64,000 nt of DNA, taken from positions 533,667,479 through 533,731,478 of the forward strand of contig CM022297.1 of assembly GCA_011799875.1 (NCBI GenBank). Direction: 5' to 3'. Shown piece by piece: positions 45,743-58,800 of this stretch. The notes beneath the pieces were generated by a model. It searched no databases and was not told the origin of the DNA. It was given only the letters and a program-made list of their open reading frames with translations. The stretch's first letter is position 1. Each line of letters starts with the position of its first letter. A program made the position numbers and the translations under genes. The DNA comes from Thinopyrum elongatum. Taxonomy: Eukaryota; Streptophyta; Magnoliopsida; Poales; Poaceae.

Positions 45743-46100
45743 GGTTATCTTGATTTCTCATATATGCGTTGAACAACAGCCTTAAATTATTTCCGTACTA
45801 GTATTATGTTTAGCCTCTGACATTAATTTCGCCTTTGCGTTTTTGTGTCGCAGAATCACCCTAGAGTAGCAGAAGGATGGATGCATGGATCGACGATGGT
45901 TTCGTCAGGATTAGATAGAGTCAAATTATCGTTTTAGTTGGTTTTGCTTAGGTACAGAGAAAAATATCGATCAGCTAGCGTTTAGGGGGTTCAGGACGTA
46001 CGTCATACGTAGTTCCTAGTGGTACTTAGTTACATTAGTAGAGTCAATCATGTAATCGATATTGGATAATATATAAATTAGATGCATATTATGTTATTGC
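45743..46100 (+). other. 3' UTR of the lipid-transfer-type gene, with probable intron
   Basis: Three bases after the TGA a GT begins a probable intron (45745-45853) ending TTTTTGTGTCGCAG, followed by AATCACCCTAGAG. If spliced, the stop codon lies just upstream of an exon junction. The 3' end is probably near 46030-46100, where AATAATATATAAATT could serve for polyadenylation. RNA evidence is not available. Confidence 0.45.
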
Positions 46101-46999
46101 TGCCCATAATTGTGTTGTTTGTGTGATGGCCCAGAGTTAACGCTGGGTTGATGTGATCTACTGTATATGCGTGCATGTTTGGTTCTGTTCATACACGAAA
46201 GTCTTTGGATCGTACTACAAAGGAAACTGAGACAATTATTTTGACCAATTCCCCAAGTTATCAAGAGCAAAAACATGTGACCTTGTTCTAAAAAAAAATA
46301 AACATATGCCGCTCGATTGGTTAGCCGATCGACCAGACAGTGAAGCTTCTCCATTTCGCTCGATTAGTTAGCCGGCCGTGTGGACACTGAAGCAATCGAA
46401 CAAAGCAGAGGAGGCAGCAGCTCCAGAAAGAACAGAGCAAAGCAGAGGAGGGAAAAACTTCGGAAACTACATAGCAAAGCAGAGGGAACACATTCAGCAA
46501 GAACAGAGCAACGCTAAAACCCCAGATACGGTACATAAAGGCAAGAAATAAGCGGTGGACTAAGCGGCGTTTTATTTATCGAAATTCAAGGTAAATGTGG
46601 CCTTCATTCTTTTTTAACAGCCATTTGCCGATACAAAATTCCAGTTCACATCTTCAGATGGTTTTTCCGTCCCGGTAGCTAGCGTTCGGTTAGATAGATA
46701 AATGGCTTTCGTGATGTAGGCCACAACAAAATACTGAGAGATGCATTCATAATCCGTCACTGTTCTGCCTGCAGCACAATGGTATACATGCTTATTACAC
46801 AGGTCCAGTAAACTGAAGATGTCCTCATGATTATTATGCAAAACACGGTGCTAGTTATTGGAAAAGGATAACATATGACAGTGCATGTATTAGGTGAAGG
46901 GACCTGAATATCTGGCGTACGTCAAAAGAAAATCCTGAAATCTAGGAAACTAATAAATGTATGGCTACCCGATTTATTATTTATTTTTGCCATGCTCTG
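46101..46999. other. Unassigned intergenic stretch
   Basis: No gene recognised. The part 46380-46510 has imperfect repeats of GAACAGAGCAAAGCAGAGG. Two related segments, CTCGATTGGTTAGCCGATCG and CTCGATTAGTTAGCCGGCCG, lie near 46313-46376. Nothing else can be supported. Confidence 0.35.
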
Positions 47000-48830
47000 G
47001 TGAATAAAACTATCACATATTTTTTGAAAAAAATCAAAGTGTACCATAAAGAATGCAAAAAGTGCCATGCTTCCACAAAAGTTATGCTACACCAAGTTCG
47101 GAATTAAAGAAAAAAGTCATACTCAAATTTGCAAAACATTTTAATTCGCGTGACAAGAATTCCTTGGCAAATTCAAATATTTACCATCACTATATAAATT
47201 CAAAGATTTACCACAAAGAAAAGTTTAATTTTTTTCCATGTGCCAAATTTAAAAATTCATAGATTTGCCATGTGCCAACAGTAAAGGTTCAAAGATTTGG
47301 TAAATTTATATATTGTTGGGTAACATTGCAAATTCTTGTAACAATGAATTATTTGGCAAAATTTCATAGATTTTCCATGACTGTCTACATACAAAAAATT
47401 ATTTGACAAATTTATATATTCTTGGGTATTATTGCAATTTCTTATGACAAAGAATTCTTTGACAAAATTCATAGATTTTCCATTAATGTCTACATACAAA
47501 CAATTATTTTTATATATTCTTTGGCAATTGTGCAAATTCTAATGGCAAAGAATTCTTTGGCAAAATTCATAGATTTGCCATCAATGTCTACATACAAAAA
47601 ATTCTTTGACAAATTTATATATTCTTGAGAAAATCTAGACTTGGCATGATTTAATGGACATTTGCCAGATATGGTAAACTAAAAAATTGTCATTGTAAAA
47701 CTATGCAATTAGCCATCTTCTTGGAATTCAATTTGTCATGGATGTAAAACATGCCATAAATTTAATTTGTTCCTGTGAGAAAGGCAAAAATTTGCCATGA
47801 CGATAAATCTGATGGTATAAAAAACAGAATTTACCATGGTATGTTAAAAAACAAATTTGCCATGGTAACTCCAATAATTGTTTCATGGTCTAATTAATAA
47901 AGTTGCCATGATCTAATTAATAAAACTGTCATGATACCTACAATATATTTGTAATGGTACGCCTACTAAATTTGACATGGTAGTAAGTCTAATAAATTTT
48001 CCGTGATCCAAAAATCCAAATAAAAAATTATAATTTGTCAATATTTGCCATGATGCTCTAAGATTCTAAGTTTGTCATGTTTTGGAAAAATAAATGTTTT
48101 GAAATTGCCATGTAGTCATAAGAAACAATTTTTTCAAAATTTGTCGGGTGTGTACAAAATTCCTAGATTTTCCATGTGAACATTAAATATATTACTCTAA
48201 AATTTCCATGTTTTGGAAAAATAAATGTTCCTAATATTTCATTTGACCAGGAGAAAGAATTTTCAAAACTAGCAATGTTTGGATAACAAGTATCATAGAT
48301 TTTCCATGTGAGTATTAATTTTTTTTCTCAATTTTCCATGTGACTCTTAGCAACAATTGCAAACAATTGTCATGTCTTATGTAGCAAAAAAAATATTGAC
48401 ATATAAAAATTAGTTTGTAGCCATGTGGACAACACGAAAAAATGTAAAATAATTTTGATTTGATGAAATTTGAAATTAATAAATTTACCAAGTCTAATGT
48501 CGAGATTTAAGAAAAAATGTTCACTAAAAAATCATGGCAAAAAAAACCTTTTGAACAAGACAAAAGCATGTTTTTGTAAAAGTCACGTGGCAAAAAATAT
48601 AAAAATATAAGTGTCTTGTCGTATGCTATGTACAGAAAAAGAATTTAGAAAAAAATGCAATGGTGAGTACGATGAATTTTCCATGATCTGTACAATAAAA
48701 TTTGACATAGTAATTTAAAAAAAAAGAATTTGCCAAGGTATCTATAAATAGAAATGCCATGGTAAATACAGTAAATTTGACAAGGTCTGATTCAAAAATA
48801 ATACTACATAATTTTCTTTTTCTTCTCGAA
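47000..48830. repeat. AT-rich region with TTTGCCATG motifs (copy 2)
   Basis: Collinear with 1-1794 from about 47500 on, in the same orientation, with an offset near 47.03 kb after allowing for the MITE that only copy 1 carries. It includes a tandem repeat of about 106 bp at 47305-47635 (units start near 47305, 47411, 47508 and 47614; one is shortened). Same possible class II origin; no coding content. Confidence 0.65.
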
Positions 48831-49312
48831 TACGCACGAGTGTGCGTACTATATATTAAAGAAGAGGAAGGGCTAAAGAGCCCTCCACCTTGATGTTTAT
48901 ATATTACATTACATGCAACATCCATTCCCCCTAACTAAAGTGAGTAATCCTAACTTCTTGAAGTAGCCCGCGTTGACGGCGCCCCAAAGAAAGTCGTGGT
49001 GTCACTTTTGAGTCGGCCGACCTTCTTCCACGTCCTGCCCTCGCCCTCCACTCTCTCTAATACATGGTTGAGACTTGGGAGATGACGTTGCACCATCGAA
49101 TGTAATGGCATTACAGTGTTTCCAAAGTTCCCACATGGCCAATAAGAAGAGTGTCCGCACGTCCTTCTTGGCTGCACCGTTACCCGTTTTGTCAATGCAC
49201 CAATCCTTCAATGTAGCTCCCCTAGGTGGTGGCCACTCTGGCTTTCTGAGTGCTCAACATATTTTCGTCTAGACGCCCCTCGCGAACACACAGCCTATCT
49301 ATTGACAAATTT
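48826..49312 (-). mobile_element. LINE C-terminus and 3' end (copy 2)
   Basis: On the minus strand it encodes MKDWCIDKTGNG, then LFLLAMWELWKHCNAITFDG, the conserved C-terminal W-E-x-W-x-x-x-N motif of LINE ORF2, and then a 3' UTR ending in the hairpin TACGCAC-GAGT-GTGCGTA (48831-48848) and an A-rich tail. It is longer than copy 1 by about 185 bp on the coding side. Its right edge meets the Sabrina-like LTR. Confidence 0.7.
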
Positions 49313-51282
49313 TATTGCTACTTGTGAGCTGCGTTGGGATTTCCTCGAAGAGGAAAGGATGAAGCAGTATAGTAGAGATAAGTATTTCCCTCAGTTAAGA
49401 ACCAAGGTTATCAATCCAGTAGGAGAACCACGCGAAACCTCGCTAGCAGCACCAACACACACAAAAGCAAATACTTGCACCCAACTCAAACAAGGGGGTT
49501 GTCAATCCCCTCGGCGATTATTTGCAAGGATAAAATCTCGTAGTGGTAGATAGATAAAATAAAACACAAAATAAAGTAACGGTAAATAAATTGTAGCAAG
49601 GTATTTTTAGATTTTATATATGATAAAAGTAGACTAGGGGGCCATAGTTTTCACTAGAGGCTTCTCTCTCGAGCAAAAAGCATATGGTGGGTAAAAAAAT
49701 TACTGTTGGGCAATTGATAGAAAAATGCATAATTATGGGACGCGTAGTATGTGATCCCGAGCTCCAGTGATCCTGGATGAACAGTAAAATCCAAAAAAAT
49801 AGTAAAAAAAAATCAAAAAAAATCTGAAATTTTTTGGCAAGAAACTTTGATGTTTTTTCTACATGCGTGCAAAAATTCATGAAGAAATGACATTCATGCA
49901 GGTCTCTGCAAAAAAAACAAAATCGATGCTCCAAAATGCTTCCAAAAACAGTTTTTTTGGAGCATGATTTTGTTTTTTTTGCTGAGACCTCCACAAATGT
50001 CATTTCATCACGAAAATTGGCACGCATGTATAAAAAACATCAAAGTTTCTTGACAAAAAATTTCAGATTTTTTTGATTTTTTTACTATTTTTCGGATTTT
50101 ACTGTTCATCCGGGATCACTAGAGCTCGGGATCACATGAGCGTTTTCGATAATTATGACGATATTCAAGGCAATGATCATGTATATAGGCATCACGTCTG
50201 AGACAAGTAGACCGACTCCTGCCTGCATCTTACTCCACCCATCGACCGCTATCCAGCATGCATCTAGAGTATTAAATTAATAAAAACGGAGTAACTCCTT
50301 AGTAAGATGACATGATGTAGACAAAGTAAATCCAACCAATATGAATAAACCCCAACGTTTTCCGCTTAATGACAACAATACAAAATACATGTCTTTTCCC
50401 CTACTTTGCTGGGATATAGAGCACCGCAAGATTGAACCCATTACAAAGCACCTCTCCAATTTCAAGATAAATCAATCTAGTTGGCCAAACCAAACGGATA
50501 GATCAGAGAGAAATAAAAAGCTATAATAATCATGCATAAAAGAATTTAGAAAAGTCTCAAATATTTCTCATGCATAATCTGATCAAAAACACACAATTCA
50601 TCGGATCCCAACGAACATACCGCAAAAGAAGATTACATCGGATAGAACTCTAAGAACATCGAGGAGAACATTGTATTGAAGATCAAAGAGAGAGAAGAAG
50701 CAATCTAGCTACTAGCTATGGACCCGTAGGTCTGTGGTAAACTACTCACACATCATCAGAAGGGCATCAAGGTTAATGTAGAAGCCCTTCGTGACGATTC
50801 TCCCTCCGGCAGAGTACGGGAAAAGGCCTCCAGATGGGATCACAGAAGAACATAGACTTGCGGCGGCCGAAAAAGTATTTTGGTGGCTCTCTGTTGGTTT
50901 CTCGATTTAAGAGAATTTATAGAAGTGGAATTAGGTCAAATGGAGCCCCATGGGGCCCACAAGGTAACAGGGCGCGTCTATCCCCCTGGGTGTCCTCTGT
51001 TGCCTTGTTTTCTCCTCGATTGTCGTCTGGTCTCTCCCGAAACTTCTAGGGTCTCTCTTGTCCAGAAAAAAATCGTCAAAAAGTTTTGTAGCATTTGGAC
51101 TTCGTTTGGTATTGATTTCCTAGAAAACCAAAAATAGGCACAAAAAAATAGCAACTGGCACCTGGCACTGGGTTAATAGGTTAGTCCAAAAAAATTATAT
51201 ATAATTTCATATAAAACATCCAAGATTGATACTATAATAGCATGCAACAATCAAAAATTATAGATACGTTGGAGATGTATCA
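49313..51282 (-). repeat. 3' LTR of the Sabrina-like element
   Basis: On the minus strand it starts TGATACATCTCCAACG at 51282 and ends near 49313 (GTAGCAATA, where the family usually ends CAACA). Without the 420 bp added by the MITE and its duplication the length is about 1550 bp, matching the family. The opposite-strand text (gaagaggaaagg, caatcccctcggcg) is highly repetitive in Triticeae. Confidence 0.8.
49738..50148. mobile_element. Foldback MULE-type MITE, 411 bp, 9-bp target-site duplication
   Basis: Direct repeats ATAATTATG at 49729-49737 and 50149-50157 bracket an element whose arms pair over about 190 bp, from ATGTGATCCCGAGCTC inward on the left to GAGCTCGGGATCACAT on the right. Arms include TGATCCTGGATGAACAGTAA and its near-perfect complement. 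The centre is a short A/T-rich loop. A 9-bp duplication and long inverted repeats are typical of Mutator-like MITEs. It inserted into the Sabrina-like LTR. Confidence 0.85.
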
Positions 51283-54130
51283 ATCATCCCCAAGCTTAAT
51301 TCATGCTCGTCCTCGAGTAGGTAAATGATAAAAACAGAATTTTTGATGTAGAATGCTACCTAACTTGTCTATCATCTAATCTCTTTTAGGTATGAATATT
51401 TAAGATCCGAATGATTCAAAGCAATAGTCTATAATTTGATATAAAGACATCAATACTCAGGCATACTAACAAACAATCATGCCTTTCAAAATAAGAATGC
51501 TAAATAAATTTATCCCTACAAAATCATATAGTCTTATCATGCTCCATCTTCTTAACACAAAGTATTTATCATGCACAACCCCGATGACAAGCCGAGCAAT
51601 TGGTTCATACTTTTTAACACGCTTCAGCTTTTTGAACCCCCACGCAATACATGAGTGCAAGCCATGGATATAGCACTACGGGTGGAATAGAATGCGGTGG
51701 TAGAGATTAATAAGGGGAAGTCAACAAGGAAGATAGTCTCACATTGACGAGGCTAATCAACAGGCTATGGGGATTCCCATCAATTGATGTCAATGCAATG
51801 AGTAGGGATTGCCATGCAACGGATGCACTAAGAGCTATAAGTGTATGCAAGCTCAAATTGAAAACTAAGTGGGTGTGCATCCAACTTGCTTGCTCATGAA
51901 GACCTCAGGCATTTGAGGAAGCCCATAATCGAAATGTACAAGCCAAGTTCTATAATGAAAATTTTCTACTAGTATATAAAAATGAAAGCATAAGAGACTC
52001 TCTATATGAAAAACATGGTGCTGCTTTAAAGCACAAGTGTGGAAAAGGATAGTAACATTGTCCCTTCTCTCTTTTTCTCTCATTCATTTTTTTGGTGGGA
52101 TCTTTTTGGCCTCTCTTTTTTTCTCTTTTTTGTCTCATATTTTTTTATTTCCTCTCTGGGACAATGCTCTAACGATAATGAATAATGATGATCATCGCAC
52201 TTCTATATACTTACAACTCAAAATTACAACTCGATACTAGAACAAAATATGACTCTATATGAATACTTCTAGCAGTGTACCAGGATGTGCAATGATGCTA
52301 GCGTAACATGTATAAAAAATGATAAATTGTAGCTGGGCCACAAATACTATGTCAACTATATGATCATGCAAAGCAATATGACAATGATGATGTGTGTCAT
52401 ATGAACTGAATGGTGGAAGTTGCATGGCAATATATCTCGGAATGGCTATGGAAATTCCATAATAGGTAGGTATGGTTGCTGTTTTGAGGAAGATATAAGG
52501 AGGCTTATGTGTGATAGAGCGTATCATATCACAGGGTTTGGATGCACCAGCGAAGTTTGCACCAACTCTCGAGGTGAGAAAGAGCAATGCACGGTACCGA
52601 AGAGGCTAGCAAATTGCGGGAAGTGAGAGTGGGTATAATCCATGGACTCACATTAGCCATTAAGAACTCACACACTTATTGCAAAAGTTTATTAGCCCTC
52701 GAAGCAAACTACTACTATGCATGCCCCGAGGGGGATAGATTGGTAGGAAAAGACCATCGCTCATCCCTGACCGCCACTCATAAGGAAGTCAATCAATAAT
52801 AAATCATGCTCCAACTTCTTAGCATAACTAGAGACCATACGTGCATGCTTCGGGAATCAAAAACCTTAACACCAATATTCTTACTAAACCACAATTTATT
52901 CACTAGTACCTCCCACATATTACCATCTTAATATCGCAAAACTATTGCAAGGAATCAAACTTATCATATTCAATGATCTACATGAAAGTTTTTATTATAT
53001 CCTTCTTGAATACTTATCATATTAGGACCAATTTCATAACCCGTGCATATTGCCATTACTTTTATAAAACTCTCAAAATGATATAAGTGAAGCATGAGAG
53101 TGCAACTATTTCTTTAAAATATAACCACCGCCGTGCTCTAAAAGATATAAGTGAAGCACTAGAGCAACTGCCTAGCTCAAAAGATATAAGTGAAGCACAA
53201 AGAGTATTCTAAAAAATCACGAATAAATGTGTGTCCCTCTCAAAAGGTGTGTCCAGCAAAGATGATTGTGGAAAACTAAAAAGCAAACAAAGAAAAGACC
53301 ACTATAATACATGAAGCTCCAAGCAAAACTCATATCATGTGATGAATAAAATATAGCTCCAAGTAATTTACCAATGGTTGGTAGACGAAAGAGGGGATGC
53401 CTTCCGGGGCATCCCCAAGCTTAGACGCTTGGGTCTCCTTGAATATTACCTTGGGTTCCATGGGCATCCCCAAGCTTAGGGTCTTGCCACTCCTTATAGC
53501 TTCATCCATCGCGATCTCACTTAAAACTTGAAAACTTCAGCACACAATACTCAACAGAAACCTCGTGAGATCCATTAGTATAATAACCAAATCACAAACT
53601 TCAGGTACTGTTATGAACTCATTCATATTTTATTATTGCATAATACCTATAGTATTCCAACTTCTCCATGACTTATACCCCCGATACAATCCATAGATTC
53701 ATCAAAACAAGCAAACTATGCAACGAAAACATAATCTTTCTAAAACAAAACAGTCTGTAGTAATCTGAATAATGACCATACTTCTGGAATTCTAAAAATT
53801 CTTAAAAATTAGGACAACGTGGAAAAATTTGTATATAAATCATGTGTAAACAATTCAGATCAAAAACGCATTCCAGTGATTTTTAGAATTTTCTGGACTG
53901 AGCACAAAACTTTATGTTTTTTCACATAATCGAATCAACTATCAACCAAATCATCCCAAAGGCTTTACTTGGCACAAACACTAATTAAACCAAAAAAACA
54001 CAACCATAATTGTAGCATAATTGTGTGAACACTCAAAGACAGAAAGGAAAAATAAAAAAATAAAGATAACTATTGGGTTGCCACCCAACAAGCCCTATTA
54101 TTTTACGGCCCTAGCTAGGCGTAATGCATA
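51283..54130 (-). other. Noncoding internal region of the Sabrina-like element
   Basis: No gene seen across 2.8 kb. Features are a perfect hairpin GGGGATGCC / GGCATCCCC (53393-53401 with 53408-53416), copies of CATCCCCAAGCTTA near 51284, 53411 and 53463, and repeats of AAAAGATATAAGTGAAGCAC near 53140-53200. This long tail after protease is where an autonomous relative would carry RT and integrase. Confidence 0.65.
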
Positions 54131-54133
54131 GTT

Positions 54134-55893
54134 TCAAGTGTTGTCATCTTTCATATTATTTCCATAGGTGGACCTCATAATAGATTCATATGGTGGCTTA
54201 ATTCTCTTTCTAGGGAAGTGTTCCATTCCTTTCTTTAATGGAAATTGAAATCTTATATTACCTTCTTTCAGATCAATAGTAGCACCTATGGTACATAGGA
54301 AAGGCGTACCAAGTATTATGGGACAAGACGGATTGCAATCAATATCAAGCATAATGAAATCAACGAGCACATAATTTCTATTTTCCAAAATAAGCACATC
54401 ATTTATTCTACCCAAAGGTTTCTTAATAGTGGAATCCGCTAAATGCAAATTAAGGGAACATTCATCCATATCGGTAAGGCCTAGCACATCACATAAAGAT
54501 TATGGTAGAGTGGAAACGCTAGCACCCAAATCACATAAAGCATTACACTCACAATTTTTAATCTATAATTTAATAGTAGGTTCCATTCATCATGCAATTT
54601 TCTAGGTATTGAAAACTCTAACTCTAGCTTTTCTTCATGAGCTTTTATCATAGCTTCTACAATATGTTTAGGGAATGCTTTATTTTCTTCGTAATGATTG
54701 GGTGAGTTTATCATAGATTGCAACAAGGAAATACATTCAACTAAATATAAATTGTCATAATTATAGTCCTTGTAATCCAAAGTAGTGGGCACATCACTAG
54801 CTAAAGTTTTGACCTCTCCAAACCCACTTTTATCAATTTTTTCATTAAGATCACCACCCTCCGAATAATTGGGACGCACTCTAGCTAAAGTTGACTCATC
54901 TCCAGTCCCATTATAATCAAGTTTTATATTACTAAACAAAGATTCAATAGGTGAGACACCAATCATTTTAATATCTTCATCATGATTACGATAAAAACCG
55001 GGCATAATCACTTTTTCTAGAAATTCTTGCTTAGCCCTCAACCTAGCGGTTCTCTCTTTACTTTCATTAATGGAGACACAGATAGCTTTAATAGACTCAC
55101 TAATATAATGCTTGGGAGAAATCTTCTTAACTTTGAGAGTATCCACATCATGAGCAATTCTATCCATGTTCCTAGCCATATCATCAACTTTACTCAATTT
55201 TTCTTCTACCGAAGCATTAAAAATCTTTTGAGAATTGATAAATTCTTTAATATTATTATCAAGATCAGAGGGTATCATATTATCATTGTTATAAGAATTA
55301 CCATAGGAATTGCCATAACTATTAGAGGAATTTCTGGGAAACGGTCTAGGATTGAAATTACCCCTATAAACGTTGTTGTTGAAACTATTCCTAGATTCAA
55401 AATTCACATCAATGGCATCATTTTTTTTCTCAATCAAAGTAGACAATGGCACATTAGTAGGATTAACATGAGCACTTTTACTAGTAACCAATTTCATAAG
55501 AGCATCCATTTTATCACTCAAGGTATTAATTTCTTCAACATAATTTACTTTCTTACTAGTTGGAGCCCTTTCGGTATGCCATTGAGAATAATTTGACATA
55601 ATATCATCAAGGAATTGTGTAGCTTCTCCTAGTGTGATTTCCATAAAGGTACCTCCCATGTCGGAGTATAAAAGATTTCTAGAAACAAAGTTTAGTCCCG
55701 CATAATTTTTTTGTATGATCATCCATAAACTTAAACCATGAGTGGGACAATTTCTTATCATTAATTTCATTCTCTCCCAAGATTGTGGAAGATGTTCATG
55801 CTCAAGTTGCTTAAAATTCATGATTTGATTTCTAAGAGAAATAATTTTTGTCACAGGAAAATACTTAGCAATAAAAGCATCCTTACACTTATC
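54134..55893 (-). pseudogene. Gag-protease of the Sabrina-like element
   Basis: On the minus strand, two frames. The first (down to about 54481) is gag: KIISLRNQIMNFKQLEHE, SWERMKLMIRNCPTHGLSLW, an Asn/Tyr-rich stretch (NSYGNSYGNSYNND) and a helical part (NIKEFINSQKIFNASVEEKL). The second (54487-54134) is an Athila/Sabrina-type protease (LHLADSTIKKPLGRINDVLI, then LDIDCNPSCPIILGTPFL). They are separated by stops near 54560-54490. The N-terminus of gag is absent because the element is truncated at 55893. Confidence 0.8.
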
Positions 55894-58800
55894 CCAATAC
55901 CTTCTCCAGCACTATATATGGCCCAAAGAACTTGTATGCAAGTTTGTGGTTGGCATGAGGAGCAACAGACGCCTGCAGGTACGGTTGGAGTTTGAGGAAT
56001 ACCAGGCCACCCACATCAAAACTTCTTTCTGTACGATGCTTGTCAGCCTGTGATTTCATTCTCTGCTGTGAATGCAACAGTTGCTGTCGGACTGTCTCAA
56101 ATATCACGCGGCGGTGCTCAAGCAAGAGCGACAGATCAGCGGAAGTAACTGCACAATCAAGGGAAAGAACGAAGTGTCGAGGAGAGTGCCCATAGATGAT
56201 CTCGAAGGGTGTTTTGTTGGTGGTAGAATGCCAATTGGTGTTATACCAGTACTCGCAAAGAGATAAACATTTTGCCTACTTGGAGGGATGACCGCTGACG
56301 AAACAATGAAGATAACATTCGATTTGCTGATTGACATGTTCAGTTTGGTCGTCTGATTAGGGATGACAAGCAGAGCTCATACGCAACTGAGTCCCTTGCG
56401 AGTGTTGGAAGAGTTCTTTCCAGAACATGTTGGTAAAAATATTTTCTTCATCAGAAACAATGGACAGAGGCATACCGCCGAGTTTGTAAACTGTGTCTAA
56501 GAAAACTTCAGCCACTGTTTGTGCCGTGAATGGGTGCTGAAGAGGAATGAAATGCCCATATTTAGACAGTTTATCAATGATCACCAGTATACAGTTGTAG
56601 CGCTCGGATGTTGGTAATCCTTCAACAAAGTCCATTTTTATCATTTCCCATGGAAGCGAGGGCACTGGGAGGGGTTGCAGAAGGCCAGTGTAGGCTACCT
56701 GCTCTGGTTTTGCTTGCTGACAAACTGTACAGTGCTGTACCATGTCCTTGATGAAGCTTTTCATGCCAGGCCATTGAAACAACTAACGAATGCGTCGGTA
56801 AGTGACAGGGAATCCCAAAATGTCCTCCAAGTGGTGTATGAAGGCTAGTGTAATTCTGGACTGTAGTTCAGTGTTCTGACCCACCCAAATATGTCCATCA
56901 GTGCTAAGCAGGCCATTCTGAAGAAGAAACTTGCTATCAGCAGCAGGATCAACTGCTAGTTTCAGAAGGAGTTTCTCACAGAAACTTTCATTGTCATAAC
57001 TAGCAATAACTTCAGTTAACCAAGCAGGCTGAGAACTTGAAATAGCATGGACTTCCACAGTGGTGTGAGGCCTTCGAGAAAGAGCATCTGCTGGTGTATT
57101 TTCAGATCCTTTCTTGTATTAGATGATATACTGCAGCCCCATCATTTTTGTCAATGCCTTTTGCTGCCAATTAATATGCAAGCGCTGGTCAGACAAACTA
57201 GTCAAACTACGTTGATCAGTGAGGATGATGAACTCCTTGAGCATCAGATATTGACACCAAAGTTCAATAGCTAGAAGAATAGCTAGGAACTCCTTCTCAT
57301 AGACTAACAATGATCTATTAATAGGCCTAAGAGCTTTACTAACATAGGCCAGTGGGTGCCCATCTTGCATCAACATTGCACCAATACCAACATCACAAGC
57401 ATCCGTGGCAATCACAAAACTCTTATTGAAATTTGGGAGAACTAATATAGGAGCAGAAATAAGAGCTTGTTTCAGAGACTGAAAATCTTGCTTCTCTGTA
57501 GTAGACCAGTGGAAAATGACACATTTCTTCAGAAGAGCATTAAGAGATCTGCAGATGATCCCATAGTTCTTGATAAATTTGCGGTAGTAGCCAGTGAGTC
57601 CAAGGAAACCACGAACTTCCTTAACATTCTTTGGTGTTGGCCAAGTTTCAATATCATAAATCTTGCTTGGGTCTTGGAGACACCCTCACCACTGATGATG
57701 TGACCCAAATACCCAACCCGACGTTGTGCAAAAGCACACAAAGAAAGCTTCACCTTCCACTGGTGCTCTGGCAACAACTTGAGAACTGATTGTAGATGTA
57801 ACAAGTGCTCCTCAAATGTAATACCGAAGATCAGTATGTCATCAAAGAAGACCACCACATACTTACGATTGCATGGTGAGAGGGTGTGATTTATCATGAA
57901 CTGAAACGTGTTAGGAGCACGCGTCAATCCAAACAAAACAATTGTGAATTCATAGTGTCCAAGATGAGTTTGAAAAGTTGTTTTGTACTCCTCTCCAGGT
58001 GCGAGGCGAATCTGATGATAACCAGAGCGTAAGTCCAATTTGGTGAACCAACTGGCACCAGATAGCTCATCCAAGAGCTCATCAACCATAGGAATGGGAA
58101 ATTTCCCTTTCTGGGTCATAGCATTTAGGTGGCGATAATCAATCACTAGCCACCATGTGTTGTCCTTACATTTGACCATAAGGAGGGCAAAGAAAATGGA
58201 TTGTTGCTCACAGCAATCACACCACTAGCCACCATCTCTTGTATCTGTCGCTCCAATTCAGTTTTCAGGGTTGGGGTGATGCGGTAGGGCCTCATAGACA
58301 CTGGAGTAGCACCTGGTATGAGAGGGGTTGTATGATCGTAAGCTCGACGTGGAGGAAGTCCAGTGGTGGTTCAAAAAACATGCTTAAATTGATCCAAGAT
58401 AACTTGCACTTCTGGTGGGATGGGCACATTGTCAGTTGTCAACAAGGCACAAGCTTCTAGTACTGTCAGATTAGGAGTAATAGTTGCAGTCCCCAGTAGT
58501 GTAATTTCTACATTCTTGTGAGAGAAGGACATCCAATGATTTTCCCAATCCACCAACATTGGACTGTGGGAAGAGAGCCAATCCATGCCTATAATGCCAT
58601 CATAGCTTCCCAGAGGAAAGGTCTTGAAGTTGCTGACAAACTTGTGACCAGAACAAGACCAAACATCATTTAGAAGCTGGTTGTTGCACAGGACAGTGTC
58701 TCCATTTGCTATCTTCACAACAACTTTCGGCATGGAAGTGACATTCATCAATTTAGCTGACAGTGAAGCATTCAAAAAGGAATGAGAACTCCCAGAATCC

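Larger units (their letters stand above)
49313..55893 (-). mobile_element. Sabrina-like gypsy element, 5'-truncated, no RT or integrase
   Basis: A minus-strand element. Its LTR is 51282 down to about 49313, preceded by the purine-rich AAGCTTGGGGATGAT. Internal noncoding sequence fills 51283-54130 and gag-protease 54134-55893. No reverse transcriptase or integrase sequence follows the protease over nearly 3 kb, as in the non-autonomous Sabrina family known from wheat and barley. The 5' LTR and the start of gag are missing; at 55893 it joins a different gypsy element. Confidence 0.8.

Noticed and set aside
47305..47635. About 106-bp tandem repeats as a possible centromeric or other satellite
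   Set aside because: Only about three units, merging into a longer TTTGCCATG-rich region; too few for a satellite array.
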